Source of the DNA: Micropterix aruncella | Lineage: Eukaryota > Arthropoda > Insecta > Lepidoptera > Micropterigidae | DNA: 64,000 bases | Direction of reading: 5' to 3' | Assembly: GCA_944548615.1 (NCBI GenBank) | Contig: OX155951.1 | Location: 40,529,964-40,593,963, forward strand | Shown: positions 1-12,457 of the stretch, one piece after another | How positions within the stretch are numbered: position 1 is the stretch's first letter | Layout: every line of letters begins with the position of its first letter | Translations under genes and position numbers: made by a program | Notes under the pieces: generated by a model | What the model was told of the DNA's origin: nothing | Databases searched by the model: none | What the model saw: only the letters and a program-made list of their open reading frames with translations

Positions 1-46
1 TCTATCCTATTTATAATGTCAAACAACCGCGATAGTCTTCGATTTT
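1..46 (+). repeat. end of dispersed element, family M
   Basis: The first bases carry the motif CAACCGCGATAGTCTTCGA, which recurs at about 61389-61411 and, slightly changed, near 26209-26223. In those copies it lies just outside a block bounded by inverted AAAACGAATTTACCG-like ends. I read this as the truncated right part of one such element whose left part lies before the window. Confidence 0.5.
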
Positions 47-913
47 ATAATGCACTATATGTTGTCCGATATGATTAAATATTATAATATAAATAGAAGC
101 GTATCGTTATAAATTTTCAGGTGTCTTTCTTGCGCGTTGGTTTGAGTAGCATCGAAAAACAAAGCGATTTGCCTGTTTTTCATTACATAATAGCAATAAA
201 TATTTGAAACACGTAGGAGGTACATTAAAAAGAAGAAGAATGCTGAGGATTCACCTCGCACACACCCTATTATTAACAGTGAAATGAAATTAAATGCATT
301 CTAGTTAGTGCTTTCCACATAAATGATAATTATGAAAGAGCATTATACAGAATGTTAAATTCTTACGAAAAAAACGATGGCTCGTTGGCCACCCCAGGGG
401 CTCGACCGCTAGATCCAGCTAATTACCCGCACCGTAATGCATGCAAACAAAAACTTGGTCGCCGAGTCTATCGGCCTCTCTTTCCCTCCTTCGACAACCA
501 CGTAGCTCCGTCCTCTTCGGTCGACTTGCCACCTTCGCACCGTTCTTTTCGCGCGAGTTAACAAGATTTGCGTCGGGCGCTCCTAAGTATTTCCGCCTTA
601 TTTTTCACCTCTATCGCGCTGTATAGGAAATGGGAAAAGAGAGGGAGGGTTAGGAAAGACAGAGATAAAAGTTGTACTTATACGTGGGACACACCTAAAT
701 GATCGAGAATGGAAAATAAAACAGCAAACATAAAATAACTGAATAATACAATATTGTCCTTCGAAGATCCCTCCAATAAAATCGCTGTAGTTTTGCATTG
801 ACACAAACTTACTGTTAGTATTTTCGGGTAGTTTAATGTACCACACCATTCCAACGTAGTTTGGATTCCTTTTAAATAATTCTAAAGACGGACGGGGTAG
901 TGGGGTGAGGTCA
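47..913. other. no gene recognised
   Basis: AT-rich with a more GC-balanced patch at about 370-600. The short frames on either strand (up to 118 codons) show no motif, composition or start context that suggests a protein. Confidence 0.6.
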
Positions 914-1180
914 CCTACAACGGGCGAAACCTTCACTCCAGGTAGGTATAACAATATGTAATAATTGTTTCAGCCTGGAGCGAGGGTAGAGACTTGGGAC
1001 GAATACAATTCACCATCTAGCTGCGCCAACATGCCCGTGAGAAAACAACGCCTTACTGCTATGGCCAGCTATGGCCGGATTTCTTCGACCTCCCGACTGG
1101 TTTCAGGTTCGAAGTCGGTTGCGCGAAATCTACCTGTTGTTAGTTCAGCGTTAATTCGGTATGAATTTATCGCGGTCCAT
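914..1180 (+). repeat. G-family dispersed repeat, short copy
   Basis: Begins with a CTACAACGGGCGA-like stretch followed by a CCAGG..GGTATAAC block, then a match to the shared segment CATCTAGCTGCGCCAAC. These blocks occur in the same order at 6328-6655, 18305-18665 and 55455-56160. GC content is clearly above the flanks. No reading frame is conserved between copies, so I treat it as non-coding or long decayed. Confidence 0.65.
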
Positions 1181-1181
1181 G

Positions 1182-1217
1182 GCGTCCTATCCTCGTCTGT
1201 TCACGAGGATAGGACGC
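1182..1217. repeat. perfect 15-bp stem hairpin
   Basis: GCGTCCTATCCTCGT at 1182-1196 is exactly reversed and complemented at 1203-1217, with a 6-base loop. It lies at the downstream edge of the G-family copy. Confidence 0.85.
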
Positions 1218-1717
1218 TCGAGAACTGACACTCAACAGAAATATTTCCTTTACCTTTATGGCTTTCAATGTTGTTTTCGATCCTTTATGCCAACATATAT
1301 GAAAATAGCTAGGCAATTTTATTACATATGGCAAGTTTAAACTACCATAAATAACCGGTATCTGATATCAAACAAAATATAGAAAAATATCATGTAATTA
1401 TGCAGAGTATAATTTTTCTTTATTTTGTTCCAGGTAAGAAACACATCACTAGAAGACAACGCATTCGGTTACGAAAAGAAAGCACGCAAGTACTTAACAG
1501 GTCTTACTTAAGGTCAACATACGAGACGGAAAATATGTTTTTTTCTGATATTTCTGGACTTGATGGTTATTAGAAGAAGCGAAAACCCTCTGGTACACAC
1601 CGTACACAGAAAACCTACACACACGAACCGATATTTACATGCTGATTCGCACAAACATCCTTGCCACTTACTCTGAGTAAAAACATCCCTCACGAATCGA
1701 GCACTTGACCTAGAGGT
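1218..1717. other. no gene recognised
   Basis: AT-rich sequence between two G-family copies. I see no conserved motif. Confidence 0.55.
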
Positions 1718-2395
1718 GTGTTACGTGCTAGGGGCGAATCCGCCACCCCAGGAAACTATAACGACCGTTGTCGTTCTTTCTCCCGTGGGATGAATGCAAA
1801 GATTTTGGTCAACACACTCTACAGTCTTTTTTCCGACATCAGTCCATATGCCAATGCCTTAACGCGAGGCACTGAAAATACCACCCAATGGGCTTCCTCA
1901 CGACTTTACTCCTGAATTTGAACGGATATCTCCATCCTCCAGTCTGGTCGGGGACTCGAAGTCGCATGCGCGGCCTCCACCTGACGATAGCGGTATTTCG
2001 AAATTCGAATTTGTCGCGGAACCGAAGCGCCCTCCAAGTCTCACCGGGGATCAGGTCGCCAATCGTGTCTAAGAACAGGTGAAACTAAGTCAAGAACTAC
2101 CCACGATTATTAGTAAACGTACGTCTGTAGACTCCCATGGTTATTCGTTGGCTGAGCAAGCGATTGGCTGACAGAACCTGGTGTGCAATCCGCCCAGTGC
2201 CGCCCGAGGTGTCACCTCGGATCCGCACTTCCGTTCCCAATTGTCTACATCTAAACGATACAGCTGCAGGCAAAGTTTACAACAGCCCTTCCATGATCCT
2301 TCTTCGAGGAGGCTACCGGATGGGAGCTGAACCACGAGATGGGCCGTTAGTTATGGTACCTATCACTATATTTCTTAACCGGCGTTTGTGCAAGT
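1718..2395 (+). repeat. G-family dispersed repeat, long copy
   Basis: One of the two longest copies (about 680 bp). It shares with 55455-56160, in order: CGCCACCCCAGGAA, a TATAACGAC block, TCCATCCTCCAGTCTGGTC, a CGCGTGCGCGGCCTC-like block, a CTACCCACGATT-like block, a CAGCTGCAGGC block and a CTTCGAGGAGGCTACCG block. Stops interrupt every frame. The class of element is unknown to me. Confidence 0.7.
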
Positions 2396-3519
2396 CGTCG
2401 CCCTACACTTGGATGCGCCATTCCGTCTAACATTCTTAGTGATTAAGGAAAATTAACTACCGTGATAGTAGTGCCTATAAAAAAATAATTTAGGTAAGTT
2501 TGATATATTCCTGTTACATAGAAAATAATGTAGGATTTTACATTTCTGGTTAAATAAAGAACACAATGCATTTATCATAATTATAAAAGTTGTGATAGTT
2601 ATGAAAATGATAATCGTATAGAAAACATTATAAAATTAAAATTATTTGTCAAATCTAGCAATATAGCCTTTGTTAAAATTCGGATTTAAAGGCTAGCATC
2701 GACCCGCGATTGAAAATTGATGTTTAAATTTAATGAGATGACGCGCGTTCGAAATTAAAATTTTCATTGCTTTGCGTCGAATAATAATAAGAATTGTTGC
2801 TAACTGCTCATCAACTTTATTTATGAAATGAATATTCAAATGAAATAAGTCCCTGGCTACTCACCGGGAACACCCTATTCGATTTTTTCTTGATTGTAAT
2901 AAACCAAAATATCAATTATATTGTAATAGGTACTAACGAGTTAAAAATGACCCTTGGCTTTTTTAAATTGTGTACCTAATTTAATATTTTCAAATAGCAT
3001 GGTTGCATAGTATAACATTTTATTCTTACATATTCTGAGCTCTGCATACATAGATTACTTTCGTAAATGTTAAACTACATATTTTTAATTCATTTTTGGT
3101 TTTAAAATTATATACACCTTTGTTTGATATGTTTAAATTAATATTTAAAAATAATTTGGGTAAATATAAAGAAGCTTGTATCATAATATTGGGTTGCTTA
3201 AATAACGAGCTACATGATAAAGACATATTTTTCTTCTAATAGCTCTAATCTTATATTTATTCTAATAGCCTGTATATATGAAGCAAAAGTATGTATGTCT
3301 TTCCCAGCATATTATACTGAGTTAAAATAGCTGAGAATGCCATTTTGCTTGTTTTTTATTTAAAAATCAATCTGAGAGTAAAACAAGCATTTGCCAACTT
3401 ATATGTAGTGACTTGTTTTACTGTGTTATCTCCTATTTTTGTAATTTCTTTAAACATGTGTTTATGTGATACCCAACTTTGGTTATTCCAATGCTCTCCG
3501 TGCAAATAAAAATAAGATA
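2396..3519. other. AT-rich, no gene recognised
   Basis: Very AT-rich with only short frames. I see no repeat boundary or coding signature. Confidence 0.6.
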
Positions 3520-3522
3520 AAA

Positions 3523-3725
3523 TGGATTTACCGCGTGAAGTGTGTAGCCCCCGAAGTTTCGGCGATGTTGCAAACGCTGGTATGCAGAGTAGACTTAAGT
3601 GCTGGTAATCGTCATCCTTTGCTCTGCAGGTAGGCTGCAAACTGCTGCTTTTACTACGCAGATTATAAACATGATAGGGTAACTGGTTCTGCATGCGTGA
3701 ATTTTAAAATTACGCCATCAACATA
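3523..3725 (+). repeat. family M element, diverged copy
   Basis: Shares TTTACCGCGTGAAG, a GTTTCGGCGATGTTGCAA block and a CAGGTAGGCTGCAAACTGCTGC block with 61172-61361, and the first two with the hairpin at 26017-26178. The right end is decayed. It appears non-coding. Confidence 0.6.
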
Positions 3726-5586
3726 CTCACGTTATCTTGTATTACATACTAGCGCTTGACGATGGGTATTGAAAACATTTTAAGAAGAGGCTTCTACTAA
3801 GTGGAGAGTTTGAAACCGTTGTATCTATTGAAGTCCGGGTCTCTTCTCATTTCATTTGATTCCCGAATCTTCGGGGAAAATTAAAATTGTTCTTTGGATA
3901 GCACGATCTCTCTGTGCAACTCTGTTGTTGCTATTAACATCAATTGAATTCACAAAATTATTAAGTAAAATATCCTTATGTGTAATACCGCGCACGGGAA
4001 ATCTGGAATTGAAATTTTGAAGCGCCTAATTTCCCCAGCATTACGTTGAATGGGCGTTATGTACCCAACCTACTCTTTTACTTGTTTGCGGATTTCCTTT
4101 GGCAGCGTTTCATGGTAGTAAAATTGATGTAAATAAAACATCTCACAGTGAAATTGGATCGTATTTCAACAGCTTTTCAAGCAAACCTACTTGTTGGGGG
4201 CGAGGTAGTCACTCAAAACGAAATCATTGAAATTAATATAAAAATGATGTATGGAGGTGAATTATTCGCATGGTAAAGAGTAAAAGGCGAATATTGCTTA
4301 TAGCCAATCCAAAGACTTTTCTTTCGAGCAATTTTAGGAAACAGTTACTCCCAATGATATATTCGATTGCAGTGGGTTTTAATAATCCTAGGTTGAATTA
4401 TAATCGATACAGTTAAAAAAGATACACTTAAAAAAAATCTCATTCAGTGGTTAAATATTAAAGGAAGAATGGAAACTGAAAGTATTCTCATAATATTTCC
4501 AAAATAGCAACACATTCCCACACCTACACACACACAATTTACACACCCTCACATCCCTAACAATATAAATTGCCCATATTTTATGTAAACAAGAGAGATT
4601 TTTTACATTTATTTTATAATTATTTTCTACTATTTTTTTTTATTTAATGATTATTTTGATTTTTTTATGATTATTTTGTTTATTTTATTTTAATAAATTA
4701 AAACTACACGGTTTGTTTCGTAGCAAAATTCTAGCTGCCAAAACTTAGTATGGCATTGATCAATCTAATACCATATTATAATCCATGATTAAGCACATTT
4801 TATTATTATTAGGTTCGTTTGGTTCAAATAATCCAGTGATGCGTGGGTTATTCAATAGTATTTTTTGTCACTTCTAAATCAAGTTACGCATTATTTTCTT
4901 AAAGAGGGTAACATTTTAAGGGTTCCCACGTGCGTGTTCGTGTTGAAAGGCGGGTAAATGTCACAGTAGGGGGAGTCTCTGTATATGTTACCAACATGAA
5001 AACTGAAATTCAATAACGGCGGGGCAATTTCTATGCACTCTGGGCACGTCCAGGAGGAAATGCTCGTTTCCAAACTCGAAAGAGTAAAGTAGCCCTGAGT
5101 GCGCTTCTGTGCCCCAACTAAATTCAAAATTTCGAGACGTGTATATACACGTATATTTGGCTAGTAAATAATTGTACATTCTAATGGAAATAAATACAGA
5201 GAATTAATTATTGTTTGCGGGATTTCCGTTGGATGGCGTTATTTCTGGCTCGGCCATTTAGTTTAATGTGGCTATATATGTATTACCTGGTTGGTCTCCT
5301 CTCTATGATATTAAAATGGTTCAAATATTTACATTGTGCTTTATCCTCTGTATACATCCTCGAGGTACGTATACATCCTAAGGACAACATAAAATAAGGA
5401 CTCTGGATTCGTGAGAAGGATTACTAAATCATCTACGATCACGAACAGATTCGTTATAGAGATTTCAAAGTCGCGTTTGCTAGGCCGACATAGTATGACT
5501 TGTTTTTGGAATAGTATAATTTTCGTGTTTTTGAATTAGTATAATAAGAAAAACGGCTTTCATGGCTCACATAAAAAATCGGTTGT
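3726..5586. other. AT-rich, no gene recognised
   Basis: AT-rich, with an AC-rich patch at about 4518-4560 and T-rich runs at 4600-4700. No protein motif appears in any frame. Confidence 0.6.
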
Positions 5587-6120
5587 GTTACCCCAAGACT
5601 TTCCCGGCAAGTAGTACAATACTGATTTATTTCAAATCAATACAATACCTATAAGCGCCCTCTCTCGGCCGATAAACGAACTCGTTACGGTCCGTTACAC
5701 AACCGCTTCCTAGCCTCGGTCGGCTCGTCGGTAATATTTGATTAAAATATATGGGGATTTTAAAAATTACTAGTGTTGTTTATTATTGTAGCTTCTACAT
5801 GATATTAGTGTAGCTTTACAGTACGATTTCAGCCCAATAAAGGCATCTGAGTAACAAGTTTCAAGTCTATATGTGCAATACTTTGAGATTGAAAAAGGAC
5901 TAGTGCGCCCCTCTGGTAGATCGAGTTTAACCACAAACTTTTGACTCTAGCCATGATTAAATTATGCCTGCAAGCCTTACCTCCGCACAATAGGGTAAAG
6001 CTCTTGGGCACTATCGTGGAGGAATACACACTGGCACACAGACAGTTAGACAGGCTGAAACACATACAGAATTCTAACTGTAATTGCCTTTATCATCTGG
6101 AAGCTAATGGGCCCTGTTTG
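5587..6120 (+). repeat. dispersed repeat, family D
   Basis: Matches 35627-36140 in several blocks in the same order: CAAGACTTTCCCGGCAA, ATTAGTGTAGCTT, a GTGCGCC..CTGGT/AGTGGA block, ATGCCTGCA and CACTATCGTGGAGGAATACA. The tail is rich in ACACACAGACA. No frame is conserved; it could be a LINE 3' region or a SINE-like element. Confidence 0.6.
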
Positions 6121-6224
6121 AGTTGGCCACGAAGACCCATTTGTTCAGGGTCGGTCACAATCACGGGTCAATCCCACGCACCCATCCGGCGGCCTCCACG
6201 CATAAAGTGCGAGTCCGGGTAGGA

Positions 6225-6655
6225 CTCTGGTATTAAGGCTAGTTCCCGCAGGAGTCAATCTTCTGGCGCTCCTGGACGGTTTGCACGGCGTAATCCAATC
6301 GATTGTACATTCTAACAACTTGGGTTGTCGACTACAGTGGGCGAGCCCGTCACCACGGGAAGTTTTAACGATTATTCGTTCTATCTCCCTGCAGTGAGCG
6401 TAGAAGACTTGGGACAAAACAGTCCACCATCTAGCTACGCCACAACCCGCAAGAGCCCAACGCCTTAACCGCGAGATAGCCAGTAATGTTACCTGGCGGG
6501 CCGACACTCGCGCCCTTGCTTCCAATTGTGACCAGATTTCTCCGGTCTCTCGATTGGTTCCGAGTTCGAGTTCGCTACGAAGCGGTGAAACGGTGTATAT
6601 CGAATCTATCGCAGACCACAGCGTCCATTGCCCGGCTCTTCACCCAGGATCGGGG
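6225..6655 (+). repeat. G-family copy, left arm of large inverted repeat
   Basis: Contains GGCGAGCCCGTCACC, TCTAGCTACGCCACA and the block GAAGCGGTGAAACGGTGTAT. The same blocks return in reverse order and complement at 6740-7175. The arm includes an extra leader at 6225-6327 (TTCTGGCGCTCCTGGAC at 6261-6277) that other copies lack. Confidence 0.75.
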
Positions 6656-7195
6656 AGTCTGGAAGCTGTACTGTTTCCTATAGAGCGGGGGTGGTTGCGG
6701 ACCTTACGGCGACTGCTCTTGAAATGACCATTGGCCATCCGATCCCGGTTCAGAGCCGGGCAAAGGACGCCTTGGTCCGCGATAGATTCGGTATACACCG
6801 TTTCACCGCTTCGTAAGGGAGAGGCCCGCGCAAGCGACCTCGAACTCAGAACCAATCAAGAGACCGAAGAAATCTGGTCACAATTGGAAGTAAGGGCGCG
6901 AGTGTCTCGAGCCGCCGGGAAGTAATTCCTGGCTATCTCGCGGTAAGGAGTTGGTCTCTTACGGGTTGTGGCGTAGCTAGACGTCGGATTGTTATGTCCA
7001 AAGTCTTCTACGCTCACTGCAGGTCGATAGAACGACTAATCGTTAAAACGTCCTGTGGTGACGGGCTCGCCCGTTGTAGTTGACAACTCAATATGTTAGT
7101 CAGAGTGCTTAACCGATTGTCTTGCGCGGCACGGTGCGCAGACCGTCCAGGAGCGCCAGAGGTTTGATTCCCAGGTACATTCTAACAGTCGGGTG
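6656..7195 (-). repeat. G-family copy, right arm of large inverted repeat
   Basis: Reverse-complement copy of the unit at 6225-6655. GTCCAGGAGCGCCAGA at 7145-7160 pairs with 6262-6277, and TAGTTGAC near 7076-7083 pairs with GTCGACTA near 6328. It begins GAGTCTGGAAGCTGTACTG and ends with GTACATTCTAACAGTCGGGT, where the next unit starts at once. Confidence 0.75.
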
Positions 7196-7650
7196 AGTCT
7201 GGAAACAGTACTGTCTCCTATAAAGCGGGGTTAGAAGTTGACCTTACGGCGACTGCTCTTGATATGACGAACGGCTACCCAATTACGGGTGAACAGCTCG
7301 GCACAGGATGCCGCTGTTAGCGATAGATTCGGTAGACACCGTTTCACCGCTACGTAAGGGAGAGAACTGCTCAAGCGACCTCGAACTCGTAACCAGTCGG
7401 GAGACCGGAGTAATCTAGTTGCAACTGGAAGTAAGGGCGCGGGTGTCGGCCCGCTGGTTAACATACTTAGCTATCTTGCGGTAAGGTGTTGGCTTGTTAC
7501 GGGCATGTGGCGAAACTTGATGGTAGACTGTTTTGTACTAAGTCTTCTGCGTTCGCCTCACGGAAGACAGAACGATCAAATTTCGGTAAAACTTCCTGAG
7601 GTGACGGGTTTGTTTGTTGTAGTTGACAGCTCTAGTTGACATATTATCTC
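7196..7650 (-). repeat. G-family copy, tandem to the preceding unit
   Basis: Starts GAGTCTGGAAACAGTACTG, matching the start of the preceding unit, and runs through CTTACGGCGACTGCTCTTGA and CCGTTTCACCGCT to a TGTAGTTGACAGCTC end. The two minus-strand units therefore lie head to tail, next to one plus-strand unit. Confidence 0.7.
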
Positions 7651-7659
7651 AGAGGGGCT

Positions 7660-8336
7660 TAAAATAGATTTTTCCGTCTTTATCTCGGAAAAAGGTTTAG
7701 CCCGTTAACAACACTTTCCCTCCTCTGTTGATGGGCCGGGAAAGTAAAAAATGATTATTTGTTTTTGTATGAACACTCCTCATCTTATTACCTTTGTAAC
7801 CGAACTCAGCCGAGCAAAATTCTACGATCTGCATACTTGATTAATTCCTGGATGCTCGCTTATAGTAGAAACATCAATTACAATCGCCGAGTTATCTTGT
7901 TTAGCCATCGAAACATTGATGAATGGATGAACGGCTCGGCGATAATCTGCGCGGCTCGCTGCGTTATTGGCGTAGTGGCGTCGTCGTTTGTAAACGTCCC
8001 TAAGCGGGCGACGTCAAAGGAGTTTAGTTTTTCCTTTGGACGGGCGGGCTTTATTGAATATTGTGTCTGGCGTGACATATGGGCGACGGCGGCGAGCGTC
8101 TCGCCGAGGGCGGGCTGCGCCCCACGCTCTACATCAACCTTTCAGCTTTGCCCGATGCGCCCTGTAAACAGTTTTCATTCTTGGTCATAGGTTTAAACAA
8201 GCTTACAAATAATAGCAAAGCAGGGAAACATTCATATTACAGTTCTGTGCCGTTACTTAACCGGCATAAGCTTTGCACCTTTACACGAGAATTCTCCATC
8301 AAAATATACTGCCGCTTACAGGGAGGCACACATTAA
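7660..8336. other. no gene recognised; CpG-richer patch
   Basis: The stretch 7890-8170 has a higher GC and CpG content than its flanks, with open frames of up to 143 codons, but no recognisable domain. An unmarked host regulatory region or a decayed element are both possible. Confidence 0.45.
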
Positions 8337-8349
8337 CCTATATATTCAA

Positions 8350-8550
8350 ATCGATATTCATATTCATTTTATTGAGTATACTGGTATATAAGTCAGATAT
8401 AGATTAGCAAACATTCATACATATTAGCAAACAAACATTTTTTTATCGTAAAGAAAAGATAAAATAAACAAAACAAAACGAAGAAAAACACACAAGAATA
8501 ATGTAAAAAGAAAGAAATACAAGACAAAATGCAAAGAGATCATTAGATAC
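8350..8550 (-). pseudogene. LINE 3' region, split from its coding end by the BEL insertion
   Basis: This sequence is joined to 16224 onward if the BEL element and one target copy are taken out. On the minus strand it would follow the LINE stop codon at 16247-16249 and hence be its 3' untranslated part. The coding identity comes only from 16247-16410. Confidence 0.45.
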
Positions 8551-9036
8551 TGTTTGAGCCAGATTTTGGATGCATTCTAATGATGCATTGTATTAACTGT
8601 AGAAGCGAAATCCGAAAACGATAATCGTTGTCACCCGTATTTGCGGTAGCTGCATATACGATGAAGTGAGCTGTCATTCGCGTACGCGTTGAATCGGATT
8701 ATTCGAGGGTAGCGCTCTCGGTTCTCTTGCGGCAGCGGTGGTTTGTTGGAATAAGTTTTTTTACACGAAAGGCGCATTTTTAACGGACGTTTTGTCGAGG
8801 AAGGGTTTCGTGTGCTTCATTTTCTCTTCTCGGTTGTTTTCGCGACGAACAGTTTGGTGAGAGGGGTGTGTGGCAACCTGGGAAGTGAAGAAAAGGACGA
8901 CCTGATTGACGTGATAGAGCGGTCCAAGCCAGGGAGTACTCCAGAAACAAGGCGAAACAATTAGGTGAGCAATATAGTTATACCTTGTATTTGTTGGAGT
9001 GCATCGAAAGTCTGGAGAAAGCCCCTGGCTGAAACA
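8551..9036 (+). repeat. BEL 5' LTR
   Basis: Begins TGTTTGAGCC and ends GGCTGAAACA, i.e. TG...CA ends with a 10-base imperfect inverted terminus. Differences from the 3' LTR: G against A in the GTATTTGCGG block, one base in the GCATTTTTAACGG block, and one in the GAGGAAGGGTTTC block. It should carry the element's promoter and transcription start, though I cannot place them. Confidence 0.95.
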
Positions 9037-9038
9037 TT

Positions 9039-9057
9039 TGGTCCTTCGAGCCGGATT
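9039..9057 (+). promoter_or_regulatory. primer binding site, tRNA-Tyr
   Basis: TGGTCCTTCGAGCCGGATT begins two bases after the 5' LTR. It is complementary to the CCA-tailed 3' end expected of a eukaryotic tRNA-Tyr, whose acceptor and T-arm end in CCGGCTCGAAGGA. It would prime minus-strand DNA synthesis. Confidence 0.85.
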
Positions 9058-9151
9058 ATCTGTTTCTAGTTTTCTATATATATATAGAAAAGTTTTCTAG
9101 TTTTCTATACATCTTGAGTACATACAGTCCATTGAAAAATATAAATAAAAT

Positions 9152-9962
<811 letters not shown>

Positions 9963-12152
9963 ATGTCAAAGGCGGAAGAAAATAGAAAGTTTTTAAAAAT
10001 AAAGTTATTGCAGGCAAAATTAAATTCTTATTACAATCGTATCAAGAGTTTGCATGACTATGCTTACGAAATGAGTTTAGAAAACTACAAGGAAGTTGAA
10101 AAATTTTTGGAGTTGACCTCAAATTTATCTGTCTTGAGGATGGAGTATAACAGTGAGTTTGACGAATTATGCCTTATTAAAATGGAGTTATCCGAGGAGT
10201 CAGAACCCAACACGACAGATTTAGAAGCATTTGAGAATCTATTTATCGCAGTCCAAAGCAAAGTCAACGCTCTTTCAAGACCTAGTAATTTAAATTCAAA
10301 CGGATTTTCAAATAAAGCAGCTCACAGAATGAAGCTACCGCCCGTAGAGTTACCAAAATTCGATGGTAATACAAAGTCATGGCCTATGTTCTTCGAGTGT
10401 TTCAATAACATGATCCATCGGAACCCACAACTTGACAGCGGCGATAAGATATATTACCTGTGCGGTCAACTAAAGGATAAAGCATTAGAGACGATTGCGG
10501 GCATTTCACCTACGAGCGACAACTACGAGCTTATGTACGACACACTTGTTAGTAAATACCAAGATGTACGTTCTCTGGGTACGACATGTCTAGAAGAAAT
10601 GTTTAATTTTAAAAAAATGTTGGTTCCATCAGTAGACGGCCTAAACTCATTTGTGGCGAAATTTTCTGTGTCAGTTTCCGCATTCGAAAAATTGGAAATT
10701 CCCGATAAACTGGACTTTGTATTCTTATACCTAGCTCTTAAAAGAGTAGATAACGAAACTGCTCGCTTATTCGAGAATTCGGTTCGAGATGAAAAAATGC
10801 CATCATACCGAAGTTTCACAAAGTTTGTTGGAGAACAAGCCAAAATCCTAGAGCGGACCGGTATTTACACATCTAGTGGTAGTGGTAAAAATGCATCTAC
10901 GTCGTTTGGTAAGATGCCGATACCTATTAATAGCAAACTATCATCTGGGAGAGCTACACGGGCGTTAGTCAGTTCGAGTAAAGACTGTCCGTTGTGCAAA
11001 AGGTCTGATCACGACCACTTCTCTCGCTGTGCGGAGTTTTTGGATCTATCCACCAAAGAGCGTTACAATATAGTAAAGCAGAGTGAGGGTTGCGTGCTAT
11101 GTTTGAGTTTTAGCCATAAGCCAAACGCATGTAACGTAAAGGGCAGTTGCAATACGTGTCTTTCAAGGACACACCATACTCTTTTACATTTTGGGAACGT
11201 TCAGCAGTCTAGCACAGCGTTGCCTGTGTCTAGCGTTAAACAAGAATTAGAAACATACGCAGACGTGTCTTCTGTTGGTGAGAGCAGAGAAGGAGATGTA
11301 AATAATGCGGGAGTTTCGTTGTGTTCTCTGCAGGGTGCGGTAGCACACGACTCTGTGCGAGATTCGTCATCGTCTACTGTCTTGTTAGCCACGGCGCGTG
11401 TTAGAATTTTAGATGCGTCAGGTAAGGCTCATTTAATCCGATGTCTCGTAGATAACGGATCACAAAATCATTTTATCACCACTCAGTGCTGTAAACGATT
11501 GTCGCTAGAAACCCACACGCTTGGTTCTCCAATGTCAGTTCATGGATTTGGAGGTAGCTCCAATCGCGTAACTGGGGAAACCGAGCTTGAGTTTTCCTCT
11601 CGTTTTGATAGCAGACGACCCTATAAAATCCGTCCATTAGTAGTGGGTAGCATCACTCATGAGCTCCCGACCTCAGAAATAGACCGATCAATGTTAGGTT
11701 ACCTTAAGGGAATTCCACTGGCTGATGATTCGTTCGACCGCCCTGGAGACATAGAAATGTTGATTGGTGCACAATTATTCTCGCGATTGATCCTTTCTGG
11801 ACGTATCTACGGTCCACCGGGTCAGCCTGATGCTCTGCAGACTACTCTTGGTTTTATTGTTATGGGTGAAGTTCCGATAACAAGACCAGAACAAAAAAAA
11901 TGTACCTCGGTATATTTTGCAGTCACGGGCCCACGGTTAGATGAGGTAATACGTAAATTCTGGGAATTAGAGGAAATCCCGTCTTGTACTGCTGCAAGGC
12001 TGAGTCGTGAGGAACAAGAGTGTGAGCAGTTTTACAAGTCTACCACCACCAGAGATTCTACAGGTAGGTATACGGTAGCACTACCGTTTAAGTCCGATCC
12101 AACAGAACTAGGTAGTTCATTAACCCCTCGCGGCCCGCGGTTTGAATTTTAA
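9963..12152 (+). pseudogene. BEL gag-protease frame, 3' end broken by insertion
   Basis: A 729-codon frame; the last 9 residues come from the inserted element. Gag should form particles and bind the RNA, and the aspartic protease should cut the polyprotein. Visible landmarks: a lysine-rich, coiled N-terminal region (1-110), the LPKFDG motif of BEL-type gag (130-135), a first cysteine/histidine cluster at 342-356 (CPLCKRSDHDHFSRC), a second at 377-409, and a retropepsin-like loop VDNGSQ at 496-501. The usual D-S/T-G reads D-N-G here, which may be family variation. In BEL elements gag and pol form one frame, and here the frame is open up to codon 720, exactly at the TTAA of the insert. Confidence 0.93.
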
Positions 12153-12457
12153 TGTGTGCCTTACGGCCCGTAAGAAATTCGCGAGTCTCAAAAAAAATAT
12201 GGCGTTTCAGAAAAAAAACGATTACTCCGAAACTGTCACACCGATCGTCTAAAAAAGACCTGTTTTATGTTCCTATTGAAATTTGCTATTAGATATTTGT
12301 AACGTCGTCATGTAAAGCAATAAAGATTATTCATAATTATTAGACAAAGTTGTACTAACATAATTAGCGGTCGGCCTCGCCTGGCCATTTCGGGCCGTCT
12401 GGGGTTCGACGGTAAATATCAATTCTGGACGTTTCGGGCCGTCTGGTACGCGAGGGG
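12124..12457. mobile_element. piggyBac-type MITE inside BEL pol
   Basis: A 334-bp insert with 9-bp terminal inverted repeats, CCCCTCGCG at 12124-12132 and CGCGAGGGG at 12449-12457. TTAA is duplicated on both sides (12120-12123 and 12458-12461). TTAA target choice and CC..GG termini fit the piggyBac superfamily. It is too short to code for a transposase. Near the right end TTTCGGGCCGTCTGG occurs twice (12388-12402 and 12432-12446), a likely transposase-binding subterminal repeat. Its first bases supply the stop codon at 12150-12152 that ends the BEL gag frame. Confidence 0.92.

Noticed and set aside
598..954. A 118-codon minus-strand frame
   Set aside because: No motif, and it overlaps the start of a G-family repeat.
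6145..6525. A 126-codon minus-strand frame and neighbouring frames in 6.1-7.5 kb
   Set aside because: They are not conserved between copies of the repeat that contains them, as expected of chance frames in GC-rich DNA.
7759..8190. A 143-codon plus-strand frame
   Set aside because: No domain is recognisable and the composition follows a CpG-rich patch; not enough for a gene call.
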